This document shows positions 14,603 through 22,682 of a stretch of DNA of 28,728 nt, in pieces. The DNA is from Pelomonas sp041914785 (GTDB taxonomy: Bacteria > Pseudomonadota > Gammaproteobacteria > Burkholderiales > Burkholderiaceae_C): assembly GCA_041914785.1 (NCBI GenBank), contig JAYSCT010000060.1:1-28728 (forward strand), in the 5' to 3' direction. The position numbers and the translations under genes are program-made. The notes under the pieces are model-generated. The model saw nothing but the letters and a program-made list of their open reading frames with translations, did not search any database and was not told where the DNA came from. Numbering within the stretch: the first letter of the stretch is position 1; each line of letters starts with the position of its first letter.

Positions 14603-16248
14603 CAGTGGATGGCCCTCAGGCCGGCGTCGGTCAGCGGCGCGCCGGCGAAGATCAGGTTCACGTCGGTGTTGTCCATGCGCCAGGCGCCGGCGGCGGGGCT
14701 CTTCAGCGCGCGCTGCACCAGCGCCACGCTGGGCAGGCGGTGCCAGTCTTCCGGCACGCGCTGGCCGTTGGCCACACCCAGCACCTTGAGCTTGTGGCGG
14801 ATCAGCGTGTCCAGCGCCGGAGCCAGCTTGACGGCCTCGTCGATCTTGCTGAGCACGACGCCCTCGCAGGCCGCGCCCTTCCAGGCGGCGACGACGTCCT
14901 CGATCGTCTCGCCCTGCTGCGCGGCATTGATCACCAGCAGCTTCTTGATGCTGGGGTGGGCCAGCATCTCCAGCAGCTCCTGCGTGCGGCTGTCGCGCTG
15001 GGCCATGCCGGCGGTGTCGATGAGCACCAGCTTCTTGCTGGACAGCAGGTCCAGCAGGTCGTCCAGCGACGCGCGGTCATGCGCGGTGTGCACCGGCACG
15101 CCGAGGATGCGGCCGTAGGCACGCAGCTGCTCGTGGGCGCCGACGCGGTAGGCGTCCAGCGTGATCAGGCCCAGCTGGCTGGCGCCGTATTTTGTGGCGA
15201 AGTGGGCGGCCAGCTTGGCGGTGGTGGTGGTCTTGCCGACGCCGGTGGAGCCGATCAGCGCGAACACGCCGCCGCGGTCCTCGATGGCCGGGGCGGCCTC
15301 GTCGGTCTGCAGGTTGCGCGACAGCACATGGGCGGCCCAGGCGGTCTCGTCGGCGGGGTCATGGGGCGAGCCGGCCTTGAAGTCGGACGGGCAGCTCTCG
15401 GCCAGCTTGCGCACCAGCGCCGGGCTGAAGCCCAGCTCCAGCAGCTTCTGCGTCAGGCGCGCCTGCACGGGCTGGCGCTGCAGCTTCTCCATGAAGGCCA
15501 GCGACGAGAAGCGCTCCTCGATCAAGCCGCGCATCTGGCGCAGCTCGGCGGCCATGTCCATCTGGTTGCGCTGCGAGGCGGTGGGCTGGCCGGGCAGCGG
15601 CAGCGGGTCCGGGCCGGCGCTGTGGCCGATGTCGCCGAGCTGGGGCACGGCACGATGCTGCGTCGGCACGGCGGCCGTGGGGATGCGGATCTCGTCGCGC
15701 AGCACCGGCGGCATCGGGCGGGGCTGGGCTGGCGCCGGCCGGCGCGGGGCCAGCGCGGCCATCGCTTCGGCGGCGCGGCGCTCGCGCTGGGCGCGCACGG
15801 CGTCGAGCGACACCGCCGGCGGCTGCTGAGGCGCGGGAGCCGGCTGCGACAGGACGGGGTCGGGCTGGCCGGCCATCTCGGCCTGGCGGCGGCGCAGCAC
15901 GCGCTCGCGCACGTAGTCCTGGAAGCTCAGCGTGCTCATGGCCAGTTGCTCGACATCGTTGCGCACTTCGGGCGCGCCGAAGCTGGGCTCCTGGCGCGAG
16001 CGCTCGGCGAAGCTGGCACGCTGCGGCGGCTGGGCCGGTGCCGGCTGCGCGGCCGGGCGCGCCACGGTGCGGGGCGCGGTCTGGGCCATCTGCTCGATCT
16101 GGCCCATGCCCTCGGGCGCCATGGCCAGCACTTCCACGCCTTCCGGCACGTTCTTGTTGGACAGCACGACTGCGTCGGGACCGAAGGCCTGCTTGACGAG
16201 GGCCAGGGCTTCGCGGGAAGTCCTCGCGGTGAATTTGCGGACGTTCAT
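14602..16248 (-). CDS. flhF: Flagellar placement GTPase FlhF
   Basis: A 548-residue SRP-type GTPase that positions the flagellum, usually at the cell pole. The N-terminal B domain begins MNVRKFTARTSREALALVKQ and is followed by a long Pro/Ala/Gln-rich linker (about 60-215). The N and G domains follow with the P-loop GSTGVGKTTTTAKLA (about residue 333), the TLDAYRVGAHEQL insertion typical of the family, the G3 motif LIDTAGMAQRD and the G4 motif SKIDEAVK. All GTPase motifs are intact. AGGAGG lies 4 bases before the ATG at 16248. It is separated from flhA by a repeat-containing 79-bp gap and overlaps flhG at its stop. Confidence 0.97.
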   Translation of the reverse strand: MNVRKFTARTSREALALVKQAFGPDAVVLSNKNVPEGVEVLAMAPEGMGQIEQMAQTAPRTVARPAAQPAPAQPPQRASFAERSRQEPSFGAPEVRNDVEQLAMSTLSFQDYVRERVLRRRQAEMAGQPDPVLSQPAPAPQQPPAVSLDAVRAQRERRAAEAMAALAPRRPAPAQPRPMPPVLRDEIRIPTAAVPTQHRAVPQLGDIGHSAGPDPLPLPGQPTASQRNQMDMAAELRQMRGLIEERFSSLAFMEKLQRQPVQARLTQKLLELGFSPALVRKLAESCPSDFKAGSPHDPADETAWAAHVLSRNLQTDEAAPAIEDRGGVFALIGSTGVGKTTTTAKLAAHFATKYGASQLGLITLDAYRVGAHEQLRAYGRILGVPVHTAHDRASLDDLLDLLSSKKLVLIDTAGMAQRDSRTQELLEMLAHPSIKKLLVINAAQQGETIEDVVAAWKGAACEGVVLSKIDEAVKLAPALDTLIRHKLKVLGVANGQRVPEDWHRLPSVALVQRALKSPAAGAWRMDNTDVNLIFAGAPLTDAGLRAIH

Positions 16249-16262
16249 GGAGCCTCCTGCCG

Positions 16263-16300
16263 AGCCGCCTCAAAGGAGGCGAGCGCCCCCTCGGGGGGCA
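16263..16300 (-). repeat. GC-rich double-hairpin element between flhA and flhF
   Basis: Two adjacent perfect hairpins fill much of the 79-bp gap: GCCTC (16267-16271) with GAGGC (16276-16280) around AAAG, and GCCCCC (16285-16290) with GGGGGC (16294-16299) around TCG. The CCCCCGAGGGG-like core also occurs at the edge of repeat copies B and C, so it may be a member of a related family. No T-run follows. It could tune flhF relative to flhBA by processing or pausing. Confidence 0.55.
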
Positions 16301-16327
16301 GCGAATGAATATGAGCGTGGGGGCACA

Positions 16328-18418
16328 TCAAGCAGCACCTCCGATGATGGAGCCGATGCGGATGGTGTGGGTCTCAGGGATCTCGCTGTGGCCCAGCACC
16401 TTGAGCCGGGGCGCGGCCCGCTTGAGCAGGCGGGCCATGGGCGCGCGAATCAGGTCAGGCACCAGCAGCGTGGCGGGCACGCCGCGGTCTTCCTGCTTCT
16501 GGGCTGTCTCGGCCGCGCTGCGGGCCAGCGTGTCGGCCACGCCGGGGTCCAGCGCGGCGCCATGCGGCGAGTTGAGGGCCTGGGTGACGAGGCGCTCCAG
16601 CTCCGGCTCCAGCGCGATGACGTCCAGCTCCTTCACGCTGCCGTAGATCTGCTGCACGATGGCCGGCGCGATGTGGGTGCGGATGCGGCGCGCCAGTTCC
16701 TGCGGATCGGTCACGGTGGCGGCGTTCTCGGCCAGGCACTCGACGATGGAGCGCATGTCGCGCACGTGCACGCCCTCTTCCAGCAGCAGCTGGAGGACTC
16801 GTTGCAGGGTGGCGATGCTGACCATCTTGGGAATCACGTCTTCGATCAATTGCGGCGCCTGCTTGGTGAGGTGTTCCACCAGGGCCTGCGTCTCCACGCG
16901 GCCGAGCAGCTTGGCCGCGTGCACTTGCATCAAGTGTGAAAGGTGGGTGGCCACGACGGTCGAGCAATCAACGACCGTAAACCCGTTCATTTGGGCCATC
17001 TCCTTCTGCCGCTCGTCGATCCACACGGCCGGCAGGCCGAAGGCGGGGTCGGTGGTCTGCGTGCCGATGAGCTTCTGCGTCGCATGGCCCGGGTTGATGG
17101 CCAGCCACATGCCGGGGAAGGCCTCGGCCTCGCCGACGACGGCGCCGCGCAGCGAGATGCGGTACTGGCTGGGCCGCAGCTCCAGGTTGTCGCGGATGTG
17201 CACCGGCGGCGGCAGGAAGCCCACCTCCTGCGCGAACTTGCGCCGCACGCCCTTGATGCGGCTCAGCAGGTCGCCCTCGCGGGTCTTGTCCACCAGCGTG
17301 ATGAGGCGGTAGCCCACCTCCAGGCCCAGCGTGTCCACCGGCACCAGGTCCTCCCAGCTGGCCTCGCCCGCGCCCTCGCTGGGCGGCATGATGGGCTTGA
17401 CGGCCTTGGCCGCCTCGGCCGCCTGCTCCGTGCTGCGCAGCCACCAGGCGAGATACCCGAGGCCGGCGGCGATCAGCAGGAACACGACGTGCGGCATGCC
17501 CGGGATCAGCCCCAGCGCGCCGATGACGCCGGCCGTGATGGCGATGCTCTTGGCCGAGCCGAACACCTGCTTGCCGATCTGGCTGCCGATGTCCTTGTCC
17601 GTGCCCACGCGCGACACCACCATGGCCGCCGCCACCGAGATCAGCAGCGCCGGCACCTGCGCCACCAGCGCATCGCCGACCGCCAGCAGGATGTAGCTGT
17701 TGGCCGCGTCGCTGGCGGAGAGCCCGTGCTGCGCGATGCCGATGATGAAGCCGCCGACGATGTTGATCGCCAGGATCAGCATGCCGGCCACGGCATCGCC
17801 GCGCACGAACTTGCTGGCACCGTCCATGGAACCGAAGAAATCGGCCTCGTCGCCCAGCTCGGCGCGGCGGCGCTTGGCCTCGGCCTCGTTGATGAGACCG
17901 GCGTTCAGGTCGGCGTCCACGGCCATCTGCTTGCCGGGCATCGCGTCCAGCGTGAAGCGCGCGCCGACCTCGGCGATGCGCTCGGCACCCTTGGTCACGA
18001 CGATGAAGTTGATGACGACGAGGATGGCGAACACGATCAGGCCCACCGCGAAGTTGCCGCCGATCAGGAAGTGGCCGAAGGCCTCGATGACCTTGCCGGC
18101 CGCGCCGGTGCCGGTGTGGCCCTCCAGCAGCACGACGCGGGTGGACGCGACGTTCAGCGACAGCCGCATCAGCGTCGTCAGCAGCAGCACGGTCGGGAAG
18201 GCGGCGAAATCCAGCGGCCGCACCATGTGCGCCGCCACCATCATCACCATCACCGCCATCGCGATGTTGAACGTGAACAGCAGGTCCAGCACGAAGGGCG
18301 GCAGCGGCAGCACCATCATCGACAGCACCAGCAGCACCGCGATGGGGGCGCCCAGCGCGGCGATGACGCCGGCACGCGGGCCGATCAGGGCTTGCAGCTT
18401 CTGGAGGAAGGGGTTCAT
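16328..18418 (-). CDS. flhA: Flagellar type III export protein FlhA
   Basis: A 696-residue inner-membrane component of the flagellar export gate, of normal length. The N-terminal half has about eight membrane helices (from VIAALGAPIAVLLVLSMMV onward). The cytoplasmic loop carries the FHIPEP-family signature, spanning VVTKGAERIAEVGARFTLDA and the following MPGKQMAVDADLNAG. The C-terminal half (about 350-696) is the cytoplasmic ring domain that docks export chaperones and substrates. Its ATG overlaps the flhB stop (ATGA, 18415-18418), indicating coupled translation. All expected parts are present and I see no damage. Confidence 0.98.
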   Translation of the reverse strand: MNPFLQKLQALIGPRAGVIAALGAPIAVLLVLSMMVLPLPPFVLDLLFTFNIAMAVMVMMVAAHMVRPLDFAAFPTVLLLTTLMRLSLNVASTRVVLLEGHTGTGAAGKVIEAFGHFLIGGNFAVGLIVFAILVVINFIVVTKGAERIAEVGARFTLDAMPGKQMAVDADLNAGLINEAEAKRRRAELGDEADFFGSMDGASKFVRGDAVAGMLILAINIVGGFIIGIAQHGLSASDAANSYILLAVGDALVAQVPALLISVAAAMVVSRVGTDKDIGSQIGKQVFGSAKSIAITAGVIGALGLIPGMPHVVFLLIAAGLGYLAWWLRSTEQAAEAAKAVKPIMPPSEGAGEASWEDLVPVDTLGLEVGYRLITLVDKTREGDLLSRIKGVRRKFAQEVGFLPPPVHIRDNLELRPSQYRISLRGAVVGEAEAFPGMWLAINPGHATQKLIGTQTTDPAFGLPAVWIDERQKEMAQMNGFTVVDCSTVVATHLSHLMQVHAAKLLGRVETQALVEHLTKQAPQLIEDVIPKMVSIATLQRVLQLLLEEGVHVRDMRSIVECLAENAATVTDPQELARRIRTHIAPAIVQQIYGSVKELDVIALEPELERLVTQALNSPHGAALDPGVADTLARSAAETAQKQEDRGVPATLLVPDLIRAPMARLLKRAAPRLKVLGHSEIPETHTIRIGSIIGGAA

Positions 18419-19590
18419 TCGGCGAAGTCTTCGTCAGGCTCGGGCGCCCAGCCCGGCTTGTTGTGCGGGTCCAGCTCGGGCGGCACGTGCGGTTTGGGCA
18501 TGTCCGGCCGGGCGACGTTGCGCGAGGCCAGCGCCGCGCGCAGCTGGTACACATAGGCCAGCACCTGCGCCACGGCGCCGAACAGCGCGGCGGGGATCTC
18601 GTGGTCGAGCTTGGCATGCGCGTACAGCGCGCGGGCGAGAACCGGCTGCTGCAGCACCGGCACCTTGCTCTCCTTGGCCAGGTCGCGGATCTTCATGGCC
18701 AGCAGGTCGGCGCCCTTGGCCACCACCTTGGGCGCGGCCATCCGGCCTTCCTCGTACTTCAGCGCCACCGCGTAGTGGGTCGGGTTCATGACCACCAGGT
18801 CGGCCTGCGGCACGGCGGCCAGCATGCGGCGCTTGGCCATCTCGCGCATGCGGGCGCGCATCTTGGCCTTGACCTCGATGTTGCCCTCGACTTCCTTCAT
18901 CTCCTGCTTGGCCTCTTCGCGCGTCATGCGCAGGCGGCGCATCCACAGCTGGCGCTGCAGCGGCACGTCGATGGCGGCAAACACCGCCAGCGCAATGGCC
19001 AGCAGGCCCAGGCCGCCCATCAGCTGCCGCCCGGCATAGGCCAGCGCCGACGGCAGCGGCACCGACATGATGCTGACGTAGGCCGCCAACCGGTCCTTCA
19101 GCACCATCGCACCGACGATGCCCAGCACCAGCGCCAGCAGCACCGCCTTCAGCGCCGTGCCCAGCCCCTGGCCGGTGAACAGCCGCTTCAGGCCGCCCAA
19201 CGGGTTCAGGTGCGTGAACTTGGGCGCCAGCGGCTTCATCGTCCAGTTCCAGCCGCCGCTGGCGAGGTTGCTGGCGATGCCCACCAGCACCAGCAGCGCG
19301 GCGATGGGCCCCATGACCAGCGCGAAGTCCAGCGTCATCGCCACGAGACGCTCGCCCATGAAGCCGGGGCGCGCCAGCAGCCGGGCGTCGAAGTGCAGGC
19401 CGTGCATCAGCGTCTGGCGCAGCTTCTCGACGATCTGCGGCCCGCCCACGGCCAGCACCGCGCCGCCGGCCACCATCATCGCGAAGTGCGGCAGGTCGCG
19501 CGAACGCGGCAGCTGTCCCTCGGCCCGAGATTTCTGGATCTTCTTGGGCGAGGCGGGTAGGTTGCGGTCCTGAGCGTCTTGGTCGGCCAT
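18415..19590 (-). CDS. flhB: Flagellar type III export switch protein FlhB
   Basis: A 391-residue inner-membrane protein of the export gate that switches substrate class from rod/hook to filament. The cytoplasmic N terminus (ASPKKIQKSRAEGQLPRSRD) is typical. Four membrane segments occupy about residues 35-215, followed by the charged linker RMTREEAKQEMKEVEGN and the autocleavage motif NPTH in VVMNPTHYAVALKY. A Pro/Asp/Glu-rich tail closes the protein. It is the first gene of the minus-strand flhB-flhA-flhF-flhG-fliA series. No strong Shine-Dalgarno is seen; a small GGGG/CCCC hairpin sits where one would be. Confidence 0.98.
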   Translation of the reverse strand: MADQDAQDRNLPASPKKIQKSRAEGQLPRSRDLPHFAMMVAGGAVLAVGGPQIVEKLRQTLMHGLHFDARLLARPGFMGERLVAMTLDFALVMGPIAALLVLVGIASNLASGGWNWTMKPLAPKFTHLNPLGGLKRLFTGQGLGTALKAVLLALVLGIVGAMVLKDRLAAYVSIMSVPLPSALAYAGRQLMGGLGLLAIALAVFAAIDVPLQRQLWMRRLRMTREEAKQEMKEVEGNIEVKAKMRARMREMAKRRMLAAVPQADLVVMNPTHYAVALKYEEGRMAAPKVVAKGADLLAMKIRDLAKESKVPVLQQPVLARALYAHAKLDHEIPAALFGAVAQVLAYVYQLRAALASRNVARPDMPKPHVPPELDPHNKPGWAPEPDEDFAE

Positions 19591-19609
19591 GGCGGGGTTT
19601 GCCCCATGA
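19586..19609 (-). promoter_or_regulatory. Hairpin over the flhB translation start
   Basis: On the minus strand, GGGG-CAAA-CCCC (19605-19594) lies immediately before the flhB ATG, and an upstream CATGG can extend pairing onto the CCATG that contains the start codon. The structure would cover the ribosome-binding region. The rest of the 184-bp divergent gap (19591-19774) must hold the promoters for flhB and the plus-strand binding-protein gene; I could not identify a convincing -10/-35 pair there. Confidence 0.3.
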
Positions 19610-19774
19610 GAGGCGCTGACCGGATTGTTCGAGGCCGTCGCCGGAACTTGAGCGAGAAAAGCGGGGCGCTCACCCGCCTATTCCGCGCCGCGCCACCGTC
19701 ACGACGGGCGGGACGTGAAGGAATGCCGCCCCGGCGACCTCGCCCCCGAGGGGCCTCGCGTTACGCTTTTGGCC

Positions 19775-20527
19775 ATGGTCCGCCCGTCGCCCCGCCCGCT
19801 CGCCCTGCTGGCCCTGCTGCTGGCCGGCAGCGCCTGCGCGCAGGCGTCGCTCGCCATCGAGTACCGCGACAAGCCGCCCTACAGCTACACCGAGGCTGGC
19901 CGGCCCGCGGGCTTCCTCATCGACCGCACGGCGCGGCTGCTCCGGCGGGCCGGCCTTCAGGCGCGCTACACGGAAGTGCCCATCCGCCGCACGCTGCAGA
20001 ACCTGCAGGCCAACCAGGCAGCGGTGTGCTCGCCGGGCCTGTACCGGAACCCGGAGCGCGAGGCCTTTGCGCGCTTCTCTCTGCCCATCCACCGCGACAA
20101 GCCGCACGTCGTGCTGGCCCACGCCAATGTCGCGGCCCAGGTGCGGGCCGTGCCTCGGGTGGCCCAGCTCTTCGCCGATGCGTCGCTGCAGCCGGGCCTG
20201 ATGGACGGCGTGTCCTACGGCCAGCAGCTCGACCAGTACCTCGCCAACGCCGCCCGCACACCCGTGCGCGCGCAGCTGGCGCCGCTGCAGCTGGCGCGCA
20301 TGGTGGCCGCACGCCGCGTGGACTACATGCTCATCGACGAGGAAGACCTGGGCTGGCTGCGCCGCGACCCCGAGTTCAGCCAGTGGCCGCTGGTGCGCAT
20401 CGAGTTCGCGGACATGCCGCGCGGCGAGCTGCGCTACCTGGCCTGCTCCCGGCAGGTCACGGCGCGCACGATGGAGCGCATCAACGAGGCCATCCGCCAG
20501 CTCGTTCCCGAGGCGCTGGCGGACTGA
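19775..20527 (+). CDS. Second orphan periplasmic solute-binding-like protein
   Basis: A 250-residue protein with a signal peptide (LALLALLLAGSACAQA, cleavage likely after ACA) followed by a family-3 binding-protein-like fold. It has IEYRDKPPYSYTEAGRPAG, then GFLIDRTARLLRRAG, a central EREAFARFSLPI segment and a second-lobe VDYMLIDEEDL. The layout resembles the protein at 10945-11646. It stands alone, divergent from flhB and convergent with cheZ, with no transporter genes nearby, so its role is unknown and may be sensory. ATG 19775 is chosen because the signal peptide begins there; an in-frame GTG at 19715 would add 20 non-conserved-looking residues. No clear Shine-Dalgarno is present at either. 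Confidence 0.8.
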   Translation: MVRPSPRPLALLALLLAGSACAQASLAIEYRDKPPYSYTEAGRPAGFLIDRTARLLRRAGLQARYTEVPIRRTLQNLQANQAAVCSPGLYRNPEREAFARFSLPIHRDKPHVVLAHANVAAQVRAVPRVAQLFADASLQPGLMDGVSYGQQLDQYLANAARTPVRAQLAPLQLARMVAARRVDYMLIDEEDLGWLRRDPEFSQWPLVRIEFADMPRGELRYLACSRQVTARTMERINEAIRQLVPEALAD

Positions 20528-20532
20528 CCATG

Positions 20533-20557
20533 AAAAAAGCCGGCGCAGCGGCCGGCT
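20533..20557 (-). terminator. Intrinsic terminator of the motAB-cheYZ unit
   Basis: On the minus strand, GCCGGC (20556-20551) and GCCGGC (20544-20539), a self-complementary hexamer, form a hairpin around a 6-base loop, followed directly by six T residues (20538-20533). It lies 20 bp beyond the cheZ stop. It is the only classical Rho-independent terminator I found in the window. Confidence 0.88.
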
Positions 20558-20576
20558 CTCGCGGGAGGGGCTGGCC

Positions 20577-21212
20577 TCAGAAGCCGAGGCTGGCCAGCAG
20601 GTCGTCGACCTCGCCCTGGTTGGTGACGACGTCGGTGCGGCCCTCGGGGCTGACGACGGGGCCTTGCAGGATGTTCGGGTCCACCTTCTCGCGCTGGTCG
20701 GGCGGCACCACCTGCACCAGCAGCTTGACGAGGCTGTCCTCCAGGTCGTTGGCCAGCGTGACGACCTTGGCGACCACCTGGCCGGTCAGGTCGTGGAAGT
20801 CCTGCGCCAGCATGATGTCGGTCAGGTGGTTGTCGATGCTCAGCGTGCGCTTCTCGACGTCCTGCACGAAGTTCATCACCGCGCCGCTGGCGACAGCCCG
20901 CACCGGGTCGGCCACGATGGCGGCCGCCAGTTCGCGCGTCGCCTTGCTGATGCCGGCGTGCTCGGCCTTGGCCTGGTCCACCGAGTTCAGCACCTTCTCG
21001 GCCGCGGCGGCCGTCTTGGTGGCGATGTAGTTCAGCCGGCTGCGCGCATCGGGCAGGCCGTCGGTGGCCACCTGCAGCTTGGGCATGACGCCCAGGCGCT
21101 GCATGGTGTCATGCAGGGTGCGCGTGATGGTGCCGAGTTGCTGGAAGACCTCGGGCGAAACGAGCAGCGGCTCCTGCGCCTTGGCCAGTTGGTCCAGTTG
21201 TTCCATCGACAT
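20577..21212 (-). CDS. cheZ: CheY-P phosphatase CheZ
   Basis: A 211-residue chemotaxis phosphatase that dephosphorylates CheY-P and so resets the flagellar switch. The long central helical hairpin carries the family segment AQDFHDLTGQVVAKVV, which contains the catalytic region; the usual Gln after Phe is His here. The C-terminal CheY-binding helix is present (EVDDLLASLGF). AAGGGGA precedes the ATG at 21212. It lies 23 bp after cheY and just before a strong terminator, so it is the last gene of the motA-motB-cheY-cheZ unit. Confidence 0.96.
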   Translation of the reverse strand: MSMEQLDQLAKAQEPLLVSPEVFQQLGTITRTLHDTMQRLGVMPKLQVATDGLPDARSRLNYIATKTAAAAEKVLNSVDQAKAEHAGISKATRELAAAIVADPVRAVASGAVMNFVQDVEKRTLSIDNHLTDIMLAQDFHDLTGQVVAKVVTLANDLEDSLVKLLVQVVPPDQREKVDPNILQGPVVSPEGRTDVVTNQGEVDDLLASLGF

Positions 21213-21235
21213 GGCAGTCCCCTTGGGTTTTGTTG

Positions 21236-21628
21236 TCAGGCGGCGGCTGCCAGCTTCTGCATGATCTTCAGGACTTTCTCTTCCAGCGTCGCCTTCGTGA
21301 AAGGCTTGACGATGTAGCCCGCGGCGCCCGACTGGGCCGCCAGCACGATGTCTTCCTTGCGGGCCTCGGCGGTGACCATCAACACCGGCAGGTGCTTGAG
21401 GTTGGGGTCCTCCTTGATGGCCTTCAGCAACTCGAAGCCCGTCATGTTGGGCATGTTGATGTCGCTGACGACGAAGTCGAACTTGGCGCCCTTGAGCATG
21501 TTCAGCGCCTCGACGCCGTCCTCGGCCTCTTCGCAGTTGTTGTAGCCGATCTCCTTGAGCAGGCCGCGGACGATGCGACGCATGGTGGAGAAGTCGTCAA
21601 CGACCAGGAATTTCATGTCAGCGCTCAT
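21236..21628 (-). CDS. cheY: Chemotaxis response regulator CheY
   Basis: A 130-residue single-domain receiver. Asp11/Asp12 (VVDDFSTMRR) form the acidic pocket, Asp56 (VVSDINMP) is the phosphoacceptor, VTAEARKED holds the switch Thr, and Lys in YIVKPFTKATLEEK completes the active site. Sequence and length are those of classical CheY, which binds FliM at the motor when phosphorylated. GAGAGGA precedes the ATG at 21628; a second ATG lies four codons later. It is 56 bp after motB and 23 bp before cheZ. Confidence 0.97.
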   Translation of the reverse strand: MSADMKFLVVDDFSTMRRIVRGLLKEIGYNNCEEAEDGVEALNMLKGAKFDFVVSDINMPNMTGFELLKAIKEDPNLKHLPVLMVTAEARKEDIVLAAQSGAAGYIVKPFTKATLEEKVLKIMQKLAAAA

Positions 21629-21684
21629 GGCGATCCTCTCTGTAGGCAGGCGGGGATTTCAGGGGTCAGCCCGCAGTCTAGTTT

Positions 21685-22635
21685 CTAGCGAGCCGGCGCT
21701 GCGGACTGAGTTTGCGGCATTTTGCCGGTCTCGGCCGCTGTCGCATCGGCCTCGGGTTCTTCCACCACATTCTTCAGCACCGCGTCCTCCGCATCGCGGT
21801 TCATGACGATGATGCTGATGCGCCGGTTCAGCGCGCCGTTGGGGTCCTTGGCGTCCAGCAGCTTGCTGGCGGCCAGGCCCTGCACGCGCAGCATGCGGGC
21901 CTCCGACAGGCCGCCCGCCACCAGTTCGCGGCGCGACGCGTTCGCGCGGTCGGCCGACAGCTCCCAGTTGCTGTAGCCCTTGTCGCCGCCGGGGAAAGGC
22001 TGGGCGTCGGTGTGGCCCTCCACCGTCAGGCGGTTGGGCACCTCGGTGAGCACGCTGCCGAGTTCGCGCAGCAGGTCACGCATGTAGGGCTTCACGACGG
22101 CGCTGCCGCTGTCGAACATGGGCCGGTTGCCCTCGTCGACGATCTGGATGCGCAGCCCTTCCTTGGTCATGTCCAGGCGGATCTGGCCGCCTAAAGCGGC
22201 GAGCTTGGGGTTCTCGGCCAGCACTTCCTCGACCTTGGTCTTGAGCTGCTCCAGGCGCGACTTCTCCGCCTTGCGCTGCTCTTCCTTCAGCGCGCGCAGC
22301 GTGTAGCTGGCCTTTTTGGCGTTACTGTCGCCTTCCTTCACCTGGCCGGTCTCGCGGGTGAGGTCCTTGCCGCCGCCACGCACGACGCTGGACGAGTCGC
22401 CAGAGCCAGAGCCGCCCAGCATGGCGACCTTCAACGGCGACTGGAAGAACTCGGCAATGCCCTTCTTGTCGCCCTCGGTCGTGGAGCCCAGCAGCCACAT
22501 CAGCAGGAAGAAGGCCATCATGGCCGTGACGAAGTCCGCGTACGCGATCTTCCACGCGCCGCCGTGCGCCGCGTGGCCGCCCTTCTTCACCTTCTTGATG
22601 ATGATGGGCTGGAGTTTCTTCGCGTCACCGGCCAT
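21685..22635 (-). CDS. motB: Flagellar stator protein MotB
   Basis: A 316-residue stator subunit. A basic N terminus precedes the single membrane helix (AYADFVTAMMAFFLLMWLLG), where Asp34 is the proton-carrying residue. A periplasmic plug and linker region follows, then the OmpA-like peptidoglycan-binding domain (about 160-285: RPMFDSGSAVVKPYM, VEGHTDAQPF, NWELSADRANASRREL, NRRISIIVM). The C-terminal tail after NVVEEPEADA is low complexity. GGGAG lies about 7 bases before the ATG at 22635. It is paired with motA, 47 bp upstream. Confidence 0.97.
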   Translation of the reverse strand: MAGDAKKLQPIIIKKVKKGGHAAHGGAWKIAYADFVTAMMAFFLLMWLLGSTTEGDKKGIAEFFQSPLKVAMLGGSGSGDSSSVVRGGGKDLTRETGQVKEGDSNAKKASYTLRALKEEQRKAEKSRLEQLKTKVEEVLAENPKLAALGGQIRLDMTKEGLRIQIVDEGNRPMFDSGSAVVKPYMRDLLRELGSVLTEVPNRLTVEGHTDAQPFPGGDKGYSNWELSADRANASRRELVAGGLSEARMLRVQGLAASKLLDAKDPNGALNRRISIIVMNRDAEDAVLKNVVEEPEADATAAETGKMPQTQSAAPAR

Positions 22636-22682
22636 TCAAGGCTCCCGCGAAACCGCGCTGCGTTGCCAGGGCGGCCGCCATG

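Noticed and set aside
16943..18556. Very long open frame on the plus strand opposite flhA
   Set aside because: It is antisense to the unmistakable FlhA, is Arg/His/Gln-rich low complexity and has no recognisable domain. It is a by-product of high GC content.
19715..19774. GTG start at 19715 for the binding-like protein
   Set aside because: It would place 20 polar residues before the signal peptide; the ATG at 19775 gives a normal signal peptide.
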